Below are positions 44,901 through 56,067 of a DNA stretch of 64,000 nt, piece by piece. The stretch spans positions 119,756,957 to 119,820,956 of the forward strand of contig JBCNJP010000007.1 in NCBI GenBank assembly GCA_039602395.1. The letters run 5' to 3'. A program made the position numbers and the translations under genes. The stretch's first letter is position 1, and the number at the start of each line of letters is the position of its first letter. This stretch comes from Deinandra increscens subsp. villosa. Taxonomy: Eukaryota; Streptophyta; Magnoliopsida; Asterales; Asteraceae. Under the pieces are notes generated by a model. It did not search any database. It was not told the origin of the DNA and saw only the letters and a program-made list of their open reading frames with translations.

Positions 44901-46191
44901 CAAATCTATATTTCTTCCCATGCAACCCACAAAATGAAAATGTTAGATGGCCCAAAATATAAATAATTTTTTTTTTATTGGTTTATTTTATTTTTTATTG
45001 AACAGCATATAAATAAATAACATTAACTCTTAGGACCACAATAATTGTATTAAATAGCTATGAAAGAGAAAAGATGCATTTAATATAAAAATGATGGGCA
45101 TGTGAGACCTAGTGGCATTGGTGATTGCTGTGGGTTCAAATCTTTGCAAGTGCAAGATGATTAGAGGTGGTAGTTAGGAGTGAAAGTTGTTACTATAAAA
45201 CATCATCCCTTCTGCTCTAAGTATGATGTCTCCAACATGTAGTTAATAGTATACAGCAAAGGGAAATTCTATATACTCATTTGCTATGATAATTGCCTTC
45301 TCTATGATCATAGTTATTAAGATCTTAACAATCATATGACTATACTTATACAGAAACTTTTTAATGGTCCCATATTTACTTGATCAAAGTGGGTTTTAAG
45401 TTTTAACCAAGATCAAGATGTACTATCGTATACCTACTGTGGGAGCCCTCAATTTGATCTAAACTTATGACCATTTCTTGACAATTAAAGCCTTAGATTT
45501 GATTCAAACTTTGTAGTATGCGTCTTAGATGAAGAGCATGGACGTATTCTGACTAACTGAATCAAAAGATTACTTTAACCGACCTAACTAGAGATTGACC
45601 TTGACAAAAGTGTCACATTCAATCCACCAATAATGTCATCATAAGACTTTCAATCATCATGAAAAGACAGCTTCCTTATTATATAGAAATTGCATCCTAA
45701 AGAAAGCGTGTGCAATTTATTTATCCCTAATTTATCAACATAAGGATGCTGACCAAGCAACCATGAATCTTGTTCATGATCTCACAATGATTTACTTATT
45801 TCAAAATTGTGAAAATGAACCAAAGCTCAACAGAAAACTTCAAACAACAAAATCCACACTTCTAAACAAAACATTGTAAATTGCAATCATGCTCTACTCA
45901 TATAAGTGAATCAACAGTTTAACTAACTAAACAGTAACATATCATTACAAAACATAAGATCCCCAAATAGTATTAAAACTGAATACTAAATGATGCCAAG
46001 AACAAGAGAAATTTCAGAAAACAACAAAAACACAAGATCCAGAAGCTATGAAGGAAGATAATTTACATAGAGAGTAGTGAAGAAAGTTCTAACCGTTCAC
46101 GATCTGAGGGAGAAGAAGACCTCTGAAGTGAGGCATGAACTCCAGTGGGAGAGTACTGGAAGTAACTTCCTGGCGGTATTCTATTCTCCAT
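41904..46191 (-). CDS. KH/STAR-domain RNA-binding protein (QUAKING-like, At3g08620/SPIN1 type)
   Basis: Seven exons with GT-AG borders and consistent phases (46094-46191, 44700-44785, 43612-43757, 43299-43433, 42843-42959, 42381-42524, 41904-42062) give 294 residues, a normal size. An N-terminal dimerisation-type region (YLAELLAERQKLAPFMQ, then CNRLLNQE) precedes a single KH domain from about residue 145, with VIRLDVPVEKFPN, the GPRG loop at 164-167, CRIYIRGRGS, and the STAR extension YEHLNDPLHLLLEAEFP. The C-terminus has SMSP three times in a row and the basic ending KRAKTGK, which could act in nuclear import. Related plant proteins bind single-stranded RNA and one (rice SPIN1) acts in flowering; the specific role here is not known. 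Intron 1 is about 1.3 kb. Confidence 0.93.
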
Positions 46192-46620
46192 GAATGATGA
46201 TTGATTAGATTAGATTAGATTAGATTAACCTTCTTCTTCACTATGAAGCTTTCAGCAGTCAAATCTGTCAAACATACAGAAAACCCTAGAAGTTAGTTTG
46301 AGAAGATTAAACACATATCATCAATCATAACACATCATATATACAGAGATAGATAGATAGATGGATATACTTGTTAATTGCGATTTGAGCTGTGAGATTG
46401 AGGAAGATGAAAGGGGTTTGTGAATTGGGGAAATTGGAAATGGGAAAGGGGAAGAGCGACTTGTGCAACTATTTACCCCCAATTGGACCCGGAGGAGGAA
46501 GATGACAAGAGGCAAGAGGGTATGGGAGAAAAGAAACTCACTGTACAGAAATGAATTGAATTGAATTGAAAGAGTCGATGATGTATACGTATATCACTGT
46601 ATATGCGTGCGTATTTCTAC
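46192..46620 (-). promoter_or_regulatory. leader and proximal promoter of the KH gene
   Basis: Pyrimidine-rich on the minus strand from about 46380 to 46460, as in plant leaders. It contains a five-unit GATTA pentamer repeat at 46203-46227, just 12 bp upstream of the ATG, and an AATTG repeat at about 46552-46569. A leader intron is likely but its borders are not clear. Confidence 0.45.
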
Positions 46621-47417
46621 GGCGTAATTATGTGAGTGAACAGTGAAGAGGAGGGAGACAATAGGAATCATTAGATTTGGTAACCTTTGGTTTATTTTTT
46701 TTAATCAGATTCTCTTGTCTAAATGAGGTTAAATCCAATCTATGTATTAAAAAAAATACAATCTATCTTCCTACTCTAATAAATGATTACAATTGTTGAC
46801 ACATGTCAACACTAGATTCATTCTCACAAAATTTTTCCCTCTTAAATCTACTCCCTAATTAATTCTTTTATATTAGAAATACATCATATTTTATAATTAA
46901 TCATAATATATTTATATTTATTTATATTATGAAACTATGACAACCTTATATTAATTTTTATCTTATTTTTATTATTATTTTTTTATAAACATTATTATTT
47001 TCATTTTAATAAATATATATTAAAAAACTTATAAAATACCAATAAAAACTTATTTAGTGTGTTTTCAAATATAATTGAGCAAATCATATTTAATACTTTA
47101 ATTAATGAATACCTAATATTATTTTACGGATTCAATCAACATTGTGGATGATACTTTTTATAAAGAAATTCATCAACGGCAAAAATCATGTTAATAAGAT
47201 CCAATATTAAATAGTTTCTACCATATCAAATGATCCATGTTTATCCAATTTGAGAATTTTAAACACGATGACTAATTCAATTATAAGTTTCCTAATGTAT
47301 ACCAATATAACATTTTTTTATTGATATAACATTATAATTATAATATTGATTATAACTCAGATTTTATATGTGTTCATTATAATCTTGATCAAACTTTATA
47401 CTCACCTAACTTTCTAC
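46621..47417. other. AT-rich intergenic upstream of KH gene
   Basis: No gene or clear element seen. Confidence 0.4.
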
Positions 47418-47711
47418 AAATACTTAAAGTCTCAAGTTTGCCAAATCATAAATTAACGTTAGTTGCTATTCAGGGTCAGATTGTTTTTTTTAACAATCAT
47501 TTTTGTACGTTGCATTTTTCAAATATACAAGTAGAGACGGGGGCTCTAAATATTGTTTTTTGATAAATACTTGAAGTCTCAAGTTTGTCAAATCATAAAT
47601 TAACGTTAGTTGCTATTCAGGGTAAGATTGTTTTTTTAACAATCATTTTTGTATGTTGCATTTTTCAAATATACAAGTAGAGACGGGGGCTCTAAATATT
47701 GTTTTTTTAAT
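47418..47711. repeat. tandem duplication, 147-bp period
   Basis: Two head-to-tail units run from AAATACTT(A/G)AAGTCTC through ACGTTAGTTGCTATTCAGGG to GGGGGCTCTAAATATTGTTT, with only a handful of differences. No coding potential. Confidence 0.85.
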
Positions 47712-48589
47712 AAAGAGGTTAAAGTCACCAATAACATATTATGAATTATAACTTTTATCTTTTTATTTAATGTAATGTAATACGTTATTCTGGTATTAAG
47801 AAGAGTATGCAATTATCAACTATATATATTTTCAATATTCAAATTTTAAGAGTTTAATATTTAAAAATTTTGAAATGAATTTTTGTAACGGTTAAATTTA
47901 GTTAAGATCTTGGTTAGAGACGGTCCTGTATCTTCGTGTCTTTCAGTCATCAGTACTCGAACCCTCATCACATCATAAAAGGAAAAGCTAAGCAACCGAG
48001 TAAAACATCTCCGTTGTGAACGTCGGGCCTTCATCCTATGACCTCTCGTTAAGGTGGTTTTCGGGTACCATTTGGTTAAATGACCGATGGTTTTTAAAAC
48101 ACATTGTACAATCCTTTAAGATAAATGAGTGATATATAGTTTAATAAATAAAAGGTAATATGGATCAAATTTTTTATTTTTTTTTGTATAACTTTTAAAA
48201 TATGATTAACATTTTTTTATACACCATTGAGAAAATTTTACTTTTGTCAATGTTCTGATATAAATTTTATTCTAGATAAAACATATTTTCTATTTAAAAA
48301 ATAATTAAACGATTAAGCTCCATTTTACAAGTTGAGCTTTAGCTCAAAATTCAAATTTGTTTAGATAAGCTAGTCAAATCCATATAAATCATTTTGAAGT
48401 TACAACATCTAAAGTTACTCCTAGCAATTAACTAGTTGATGTACTCACTTTGAATGTTTGTGTTCACGGTGTTTTCACACCTTAATGACTTAATGGGTGT
48501 TTCCACACCTTAATGAATAGTCATTCTACCAGTTAAATCATTGATAACCATGGGAAACCAAACGAGGTGTAGCAATTGTTTGTTCACAC
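47712..48589. other. intergenic, no gene seen
   Basis: AT-rich sequence; nothing recognisable before the hAT MITE. Confidence 0.4.
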
Positions 48590-49135
48590 TAGGGATGGCA
48601 ATGAAACCCGAACCCGACGGGAAAACCCGAAACCCGACACAAATGGGACGGGTATGGGGTCGGGTAATCGGGTATGGGATTATTTTTGAATTTTTTCATG
48701 GGTATGGGACGGGTATGGGATTTGATGATATACCCGCTTACCCGCACCGATTACCCGATAATATATATTCGCTATAATTTTCTTTCTTTTATTTATTTAT
48801 TTTATGTATATACTGTATGATTTTATTTATCTATTTTTTATTTTTATCTATAATACTAAGTTATTTGTTAGATACATTGATTTACATATTATTAAACTTA
48901 TATATGTTTAGTTATTTGAGATATTTTATTATAATTGTGATAAATATAAATTAATAGTTAGTCGATATACACCCGACGGGTATACCCGAAACCCGCGGGT
49001 ATGCCCGATACCCGATGGGTAAATACCCGCTAGAAACCCGACGGGTTTTGAGTCGGGTATGGGACACACTTTTATAAACGGGTATGGGTTGGGATTACTC
49101 AAACCCGCCCCAAACCCGCCCCATTGCCATCCCTA
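48590..49135. mobile_element. hAT MITE (546 bp) with perfect 8-bp target duplication
   Basis: Perfect 14-bp terminal inverted repeats (TAGGGATGGCAATG / CATTGCCATCCCTA) are flanked by identical octamers GTTCACAC at 48582-48589 and 49136-49143. Eight-base duplications define hAT elements. The subterminal regions are packed with ACCCGACGGGT/GGGTATACCCG-type repeats in both orientations around an AT-rich centre. There is no transposase gene. Confidence 0.93.
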
Positions 49136-49143
49136 GTTCACAC

Positions 49144-49459
49144 TCTTGTTTCCTTCGCAAGAAGAACCAAAGAAGATCTAACGGTGAGTATAGGTTTTTT
49201 TGGTCCCCTATACGTGTTGTATTTTCTCACACGACTCATTTGAGGAAAATGAGATATGGCCCATAAAGAGTCTCACGAACCGTATAACATAACTTGTTTT
49301 CCCTCGACATACAGTATGTGCCATTTATTTGACGTGCAATGCCTTCAAAAAATTCTATATAAACCATAATATGTGAATTAATCTCATCGTTCAATTATAT
49401 ATATCATTCAATAAACTACTTAAATGCCATCTAACTAGTCATCTTCTAGTCCACCGGTC
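49144..49459. other. spacer
   Basis: No recognisable feature. Confidence 0.35.
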
Positions 49460-50110
49460 CTTTAATGACGACATTCCAGCACTAGTTGAAAAAAACGTTT
49501 GGGACAATGGTTCAAACTGGTCTAAAAATGATGTCCAGTTCCTATGCAAGGAGAAGCCCATATATTGTAGGATCAATTTAATGGGCCCCATGAATTTTGA
49601 CATAGATTTTTGGCGCACCCTTCGTGGGTTACGTGAAGACCCTTTATATAGGACATTGTAAGTTTTTAAAACATTGACATGTTGTATTAATGTATTTGAA
49701 GTATATATCTTTTTATGTTAGTTTACATTACATGCGGGCGTGAACAAACAAAATGATGGTTTGGCGTTCTGATGTGATACAAACAACGGATCGCCAGGAT
49801 CCAAATTGGTGGATGATTCTTATGTAATGGTTTTTTTGAACTGTATCTGTAAAGGATCATATGGTGTCGATGAGTATGCCGATGGGACGCGGATATTCTA
49901 TCCTCTGTTCTGGGAGGTTGATACGATAATTTATTTAAGGTTTATTATATTTATAACATAAAAAAAAACTTAATAACATACGCTTTTTGCAGGTATATAT
50001 CTACCGCTATCGGTTGATAATGAAAAGTGTATCTTTTTCAGATATCTATGGATACTCTACAGCTTCATATACAACTCGTCCCAATACGTGTGATGATTCA
50101 TCCTGCATTC
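49460..50110 (+). pseudogene. possible Ulp1-type (C48) protease relic
   Basis: Plus-strand pieces read DIPALVEKNVWDNGSNWSKN, later EVDT, and after an intron-like AG a piece VYLPLSVDNEK with IYNSSQY. The order (acidic W/Y-rich block, EVD, then (V/I)Y(L/I)P(L/I), then an (I)YDS-like block) recalls Ulp1-type SUMO proteases, but the HW catalytic block is not intact and there are stops and frame changes. Plant MULEs are known to carry such domains. Tentative. Confidence 0.35.
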
Positions 50111-50459
50111 ATTTTTTTGTTTTGTCAGTTATTGTGTAATTGCGACTGTTTTTCTTTGGTTTTTACAACATGCATCGCCAGTTAACATCGACTGTTTGAT
50201 TCTCTTAAGAGGATGAATATTGAACATCAAGCTTCCATGGGCGAAGATTATAAGGGGCCCGAGGAGGACCCGATCCCCCTCCCCTTTTTTCGCTCAAAAG
50301 TGTAAATAAGTAAATTTATGCGTATTTCGTCTGAAAACTTTAAACATATTGAGTGGGCCTCTTCGTTTTTCGCTTATAAGTGTAAATTTTATACGTATGG
50401 ACGTTCGGTCCTCCATATATATATGTTCAAGTTATGCCACTACAGGCTTCATGCAAGAC

Positions 50460-50989
50460 ACATTTACATCATCTAATGGAGCAAATTGACCTGGATTTGA
50501 ACAATCACTATTTCAAATCATATATAAAGAAATCATCTCTAAATACTAAAAAAAATCATTATCACCTCATAGAAAATATTTGTGCAACCGACATGCACAT
50601 GGCAATCCACAAGTCGTGAAAATATGACATTCACACGATCAGTTGGAAATTAGGAGTCGATGCATCCTAAGGACCTCGCTAGCTCTCGAGCGAGAAGGGA
50701 TACCTTACCTCATAGCAGATCCAGACTATTATATTTTGATGCCCCATTATGTAGATCTTGCTTCTAGTGAAGTTTTTATTAACATGCAATTCCTCCGCTT
50801 TTACAGGTTCGTTGACACACGAGATAAATTTGTCCAAGGTATTGTTGGTTACATTAAGGAAACTCTTCAATAACGCATGTTGGATCTCCACTCGGTTGGT
50901 CGTGTGTTGATAAAAGTTACGATGACAATCATTCCAGGGCGACACAAGTTTATCTTCTAATGGGTCTAGCTAAGACTTATTCATGTACG
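50460..50989 (-). pseudogene. MULE transposase relic, C-terminal half
   Basis: The minus strand reads LDPLEDKLVSPWNDCHRNF, then TTNRVEIQHALLKSFLN, and further on FTTCGLPCAC followed by RLHKYF, the last being a SWIM-type zinc-finger signature of MuDR/FAR1-like transposases. Frameshifts and stops break it. The N-terminal half lies beyond the retrotransposon at 56465-57150; the two were one sequence before that insertion. Confidence 0.72.
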
Positions 50990-51381
50990 TGTAGAGGCTA
51001 GATTATGAGGCTTGTAATATTAAATAAGTTGGGCTGGGCTTAGTGGGTTTCATTTAGTATGATAGGCTAGTTTATTTGGGTTTACTATTGGGCTTGTTAG
51101 TGTTTATGATTGGCCCATGTGCATGTAAGAGGTGGTATAAATACCACCTCATGTTTATGATCAAGCAAGCTTTGGGGATTTGCTGTTTACGATTTTGGTG
51201 CTCTTTCACGTTTACGATCAGCCTTCATCGCTTCGAATAGTAGCTGATTTCCACTCAAGACTTCATCTTTCTTAAAGATCTAGTCTATTCTTCTACTATT
51301 TTCTTGAATCGATCATTCACGAGGATTCCGCACTCGTGTTTGATTAGTATATCGTGTATTGGGGAGATTTCAGGACCTACA
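50990..51381 (+). repeat. 5' LTR
   Basis: It starts TG and ends CA. A TATAAATA box at 51136-51143 sits at the centre of a perfect palindrome with 10-bp arms (GAGGTGGTAT / ATACCACCTC, 51129-51150). Two GTTTACGA motifs lie downstream (51185, 51210). The visible difference from the 3' LTR is G here versus A in the GGATTCC(G/A)CACTC block. Confidence 0.95.
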
Positions 51382-51382
51382 A

Positions 51383-51396
51383 TTGGTATCAGAGCC
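51383..51396 (+). other. primer-binding site, initiator-Met tRNA
   Basis: TTGGTATCAGAGCC lies one base after the 5' LTR and includes TGGTATCAGAGC, the standard plant complement to the 3' end of initiator methionine tRNA. Confidence 0.93.
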
Positions 51397-51561
51397 AAGA
51401 ATCTTTGATTCGAGGCTCTCACGATATAGATTCGAGTGTTTTCTGGGTTGTTTTTCGAGTTTCTGTTGAAGATTTGAAGTTTTTGGGTGTTTCCGTTCGG
51501 TACTGCTGCTGTGTTCTTCGTGTTCTCGGTGTTCACGATCAATTCTCCTTGAAGATTGACT

Positions 51562-51807
51562 GTTTACGACCCGACAAGAAAGTGTTTACGACTGTACTTG
51601 GTCTTGTACTGGCGTTTACGATTTTGCAAGTCGTAAAAGGGTGTTTACGATTTTTTTGAATCGGAATCAAGTGATTACGACTCCGGCGGTCGTAATCGAA
51701 AATCGTAATCTGTGTTTACGACTGTGTGAGGCGGTGGAGGTGTTTACGATCGATCCAGCTGTCAAAAATCATAAACGGGTGTTTACGATCGGAAATAGAG
51801 TTTACGA
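51562..51807 (+). repeat. GTTTACGA motif array in the retroelement leader
   Basis: Exact GTTTACGA occurs at 51562, 51584, 51614, 51643, 51714, 51742, 51781 and 51800. Near copies (GTTCACGA 51531, GATTACGA 51673) and inverted near copies (TCGTAAAA, TCGTAATC) lie among them; two more exact copies are in the LTR. The spacing is irregular, 19-71 bp. This density is far above chance for an 8-mer. Function unknown; a role in RNA packaging or dimerisation, or a transcription-factor site, is possible. Confidence 0.85.
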
Positions 51808-52116
51808 TCGGAAACAGGGTTTTGCGGCAAAAAGTCACTTTTTCACACTTCACGGAAACGGGCGTAACTTTTGACTCGTTTGGAGTTAGAAGCTCAAATT
51901 TTTACACGACGTTCGTGACAACAAGCCCCAGAATTACCCCGGACTAACGTCCAGGGGAGCGCGTTTGGACCCCCAAATTCCACTCCGAAGGCCTCCGTTT
52001 TTCAGTTTTAAGTTTTTGATACTATTTTTTGAATAGTGTTTTTGCCGTTTTTGCCACTTTTGCCGTTTTTGCAGATTGTTCAAGATTTTCAGAAGCTGCA
52101 TATCTAGAGAAAGAAA

Positions 52117-53829
52117 ATGAGTTCGGTTGAGAACAAGGATGATTTTGAAGCTGAAATTGACAATACTGAGATATGCCCCAATCCTACTTGTGCTCGTATA
52201 ATTCCTGGACTTAGGCGAATTTGTAAAAATTATCAGTTAGAATTATTTGAGATAAAATGCGAGAGGAGTTCTTTTAAGGGTAGATGGCAAAAGAATGAGG
52301 AGAAGGTAAAAGCTCAAAAACTAGACATTGTGAACTATCAAAAACTGGCAACTGAGAAAACTCTCCTGTATGACAATGCAAAGTTAGAAATAGCTGAGCT
52401 TCGGAAGCAGGTAGATGAGCTCACACATAAGAACAATGAGTTGCAAGTGAAGCTAGATATGAATCAATTGAGAAATCAGAGAATGCTTCAGGCTGGAAAA
52501 GAATTGTCTCAGGCTGTCGTATCTGGTCAAGCTGGGAAACACACACCTGGTTTTGGATCAGAAAAGACTGATAGGACATTGGCTGCTAATAGTATTATTC
52601 CCCCACCTATCCCTAGAGATATCATAGGAATGATCTATGAGGAGGATCCGACAGATAGATCTGACTCAGGAATGCATGAAGCAGGACCTCCGATGGATAG
52701 TGTCTTGGTTGGAACTACACCAAGGACTCAAGAAGGGAGAGTGGAGGACATATCAGACAATGATGCTGAGTGCCAGAAATATGACAGGTGTCATAACTCT
52801 AAGTCTGATGATGCTGGGATAGAGTTGAAACCATACTCTAAAATTGAAGTAGAGAGGCCAAAGATCACCATTAAGCATCCGAGTATGAAGCCAACAGCTG
52901 AAGTGAAGGATGAAAAACTCAAGGGAGTAGTTGTGTCTCCTATTTCTTCAGTTGGTTCATGCAGCTGTAAGTGCAGTTGCCAAAATGGTGGTTCTTCATC
53001 AGGAAATCCAGAATGCACAAAGACAATGAAGACAGGTTCAACACAGGCTTCGAGGAACCAGTCGAAAGTCAAATCTGAAGCTGCAGACAAGGCAAAGAAG
53101 CAGACACAAGGCAAACCAGCTCCATATCTGCCACCAAAAACAAATGGGTACACGTCTGACTTCTATCTAAAGAAACAGACTTGCTTTAATTGTGGCATTG
53201 CTGGTCATATTGCTAGGAACTGTCTTTATCGCCCCTATGAACCCAATTATCCGAACACTCAAATGGATTCATCTCAAGAGTCTGTGAAGTCTAAGCCGAT
53301 GATGGTGCAAAAACCTAAGGCAATGAAGACTGTTACTCACAAGGTTAAACCATCTGATCAACATTGGGGTGCTGCCAAAGCTGAAAGAAAATCTTTCAAT
53401 CAAAATAACAGTTTCCCAAGTTATAAAAACTTTCATAAACAGGTGAAGAAACCGTTTTCAAAACAACCAAAGATTGAAAAACCCAAAGTTACCCCTCCCA
53501 AGGTAACTAAAACTGTTTTGAAAAATGAGTCTAAGATGAAGAAGGTTGAAATACCTAAAGTCACAACTCCAAAGGTGACTAAAACAACAACTGTTTTGAA
53601 AAATGAACCTAAAAAGAAGAAGGTTGAAATACCTAAAGTCACAACTCCAAGGGTGACTAAAACAAATGTTAAATCACCTGGAACTTGGAAACCAAAGGCT
53701 AATGCAGCTACAACTGAATCATCCCAATTTCCTGATTTTTCAAAAGGAATGTTTTTAAAAGAAATTTCATTCATTGATTCCTCAGGAGTACCCAGAAAAA
53801 CAATGGCCTGGGTACTATTAGCTAACTAA
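52117..53829 (+). CDS. gag-like protein of the LTR retrotransposon
   Basis: The frame encodes 570 residues. A Cys-containing N-terminus (ICPNPTCARIIPGLRRICKN) is followed by a predicted coiled coil (about 60-130, with LEIAELRKQVDELTHKNNEL), a polar middle region, a Cys-rich SCSCKCSCQ patch, and a zinc knuckle CFNCGIAGHIARNC (C356, C359, H364, C369). A basic tail carries about three copies of a 25-residue repeat around KKVEIPKVTTPKVTK. The usual capsid core of Copia gag was not recognised. The end (FSKGMFLKEISFIDSSGVPR) resembles the part next to pol in related elements, but the frame stops before any protease. It should bind RNA and assemble particles together with a helper element. Confidence 0.85.
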   Translation: MSSVENKDDFEAEIDNTEICPNPTCARIIPGLRRICKNYQLELFEIKCERSSFKGRWQKNEEKVKAQKLDIVNYQKLATEKTLLYDNAKLEIAELRKQVDELTHKNNELQVKLDMNQLRNQRMLQAGKELSQAVVSGQAGKHTPGFGSEKTDRTLAANSIIPPPIPRDIIGMIYEEDPTDRSDSGMHEAGPPMDSVLVGTTPRTQEGRVEDISDNDAECQKYDRCHNSKSDDAGIELKPYSKIEVERPKITIKHPSMKPTAEVKDEKLKGVVVSPISSVGSCSCKCSCQNGGSSSGNPECTKTMKTGSTQASRNQSKVKSEAADKAKKQTQGKPAPYLPPKTNGYTSDFYLKKQTCFNCGIAGHIARNCLYRPYEPNYPNTQMDSSQESVKSKPMMVQKPKAMKTVTHKVKPSDQHWGAAKAERKSFNQNNSFPSYKNFHKQVKKPFSKQPKIEKPKVTPPKVTKTVLKNESKMKKVEIPKVTTPKVTKTTTVLKNEPKKKKVEIPKVTTPRVTKTNVKSPGTWKPKANAATTESSQFPDFSKGMFLKEISFIDSSGVPRKTMAWVLLAN

Positions 53830-56067
53830 TCTCTCACTCTGTGCAGGAACGATCAAGGAGGACTATCACTAACATTTTTATTATTAATCTGTTTGTTGAT
53901 AAGTGATTGTTCCAGGCACAGTTTAGGAGACGTATCTTCATGTCATGTCAAGAAATCTATAAAATGGAAGGTATGTCTCATTGAGAGGTAAAATGTCAAA
54001 ATCAGCATGAAGGTACTGTTCTTAACTTGGTTGTTCATTAAAAAAAAAAAAAAAAAAAAAATTGATTGAGCTGTGCATGCTATACAACCCATCGTTCTTA
54101 AAATTTTCAAATCTATACTTTGAAGGTTAGCTTGGCCGGATGTGTTTTATTGATTAAAAAAACAAAAAAACAAAAAAAAAAAAAAAATGATGTTCACAAA
54201 ATTGTGACATTAAAAATCAAAAAGCAAGGGGAAGAAATGTAAAGATGAAGAAAAAGTTGACCCCTCAAAAATAGTGTGCTTTTCAATTTTTAATTGTTTG
54301 TGTCTTGTTTTTGAGAAGTTTAGGGGAAGTAAAATGAATGTCCGAGTTGGAGATGGCTGACACGCGTAAGGTGGAAGTGAAAGGCAAGCTTCACGGTGAT
54401 ATGCTCGGTAGGCTCGACCTAATCGTATGACCACCAATGTAAGTGCAATGAACTTAAAAGATATATATGTGTTTAGTTTCCCATCCCAGACTGCATGGTT
54501 TAAAAAACTGAGTCCCGGCAAAAATGGGTTGAGAGTGGTAATTACCTAGTATTCACTCTCTCACACGCCATGTCTCTGCTGTCATGACTACACCACAAAA
54601 GAAAAAGAAATTAAAAAAAAAAATAAAAAAAAAGGAAAATGAAAAATAATCACTCTGTTGGTCTTCTTTGCGTGCTTAGCGGCCGACCTGATCACCAGCT
54701 GATGGTTAATGAAAATAAGTGGTAGTCATAGTCGTGGTGCATGGTTCCTCAAGTTGGGGGTTTGTGAATCCTCAATAAACTCTGAGGTTGGGTAGGTTTT
54801 GCTGTGTACGCTTGGGTGTGGGGACAATTAAACATGACGGTAATAATGTACTATATTAAGCATGATGCATTTGGTTGAGTTTAAACGGGTCTGAGTTTAA
54901 AGCGGACAAACATACCGGCAATCACCTGGACTAGTCGAGTAACTGAAGCTGAAAAGGGTTCCTCAGTCAGATTCATACGGTTTGATCCCTTGTAAACTTT
55001 CTCATGTTTGGTTTTGGTAAGTATTTGTTTATTTTTATCTTTCTTGTGTGAGTTTTAAGTTCTTTGTGTTTGTCTTTCGTCTTGGCCAGGTTAATTTGAG
55101 AAGTCAAAATGTGTTTTCATGGGTTTTGATGCATGACTGTATGCCCCCTGCAGATCTTGACCAATTTTTAGGGGAAGGAGAGGGGATAATAAGTATTATC
55201 CGAAGGGAACTCGAGGATGATACTTATTATCTAATGAAAAGACTTCCATAATACATAGTATCTGAAGGGAACTCGAAGATAATATGTATTATCTCAGGGG
55301 AAGTCCTTAGCTGAGGGGAAGTTATCAGCTAAGGGGAAGTCTTTAGAGGTCTTGGGTTCAGGGGAAGTTTTATAGAAAACCCGTAATCTATATTAGGGTT
55401 TTTGATTAAAATAATGTTAATTTGAATCATCTGAACAGATGATATTTACCCTCTAACCCAAAGACCAGTCATCAAATTTCTGGTGGAGTATATTTTTTCA
55501 AATGTGTGTCAGACAGGTTGATGATAGAAAGATGTTGCTGCTGCTCAAAGATAAAGAACCAGCCAGACAAGACTTCCATCTGAAAAGCAACTGTTCAGGG
55601 GAAGTTGTTGGTGTCTTTACAAGTATCCAAAAATGTCAGAAGTTTTTCAAAGAAAATGCCCACAAGTTTAGGGGAAGCTGAAGATCTCAATTCAATTCTT
55701 TGAAAAAGAAAATGATACAGAGAGCAGTCAGAGATCATGAAGTTTGAAAATCAACAATCAAGTTCTCCAAAGTTAGGAGGTTTTCAAAATTTACCCTCTA
55801 ATTTTTGGAGATTCAAGACAGTTACCGAAGATTCAGCAAGAACCAGTTCTTTCAAAAGAAGCAAGTCATTGAGAATCCTCCATCTCATTGCTTGTTCAAA
55901 TTCAAGAAGTTCGAGCTGATGCTGATCAAGAGGAAGTCCCAAGTGCCCGTCATGAAACCCGTTGAAGATTTCTGCGGAAAGAATCTTCATCAACGTCTTT
56001 GCCAGCCAGTCAAGAAGAAGATTTTCAAAGATCGAAGACATTTAATATCACAAGCCTAGGGGAAGAT
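53830..56067 (+). other. non-coding 3' spacer of the retrotransposon with AGGGGAAG repeats
   Basis: Pol is absent; no frame over 90 codons reads like a retroelement protein. AGGGGAAG occurs exactly at 54322, 55170, 55296, 55314, 55332, 55360, 55597, 55670 and, as the last copy, 56058-56065, just before the 3' LTR. Multiple polypurine-tract copies upstream of the 3' LTR are a known Sirevirus trait. Confidence 0.8.
56058..56067 (+). other. polypurine tract
   Basis: AGGGGAAGAT directly abuts the 3' LTR, the expected plus-strand primer position. Confidence 0.85.

Noticed and set aside
51562..51807. CRISPR-like array
   Set aside because: The repeated unit is only 8 bp with irregular 19-71 bp spacing, in a plant retroelement leader; it does not have CRISPR architecture.
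54210..54521. 103-codon minus-strand frame in the retroelement spacer
   Set aside because: No retroelement or host domain recognised; it does not represent a missing pol fragment.
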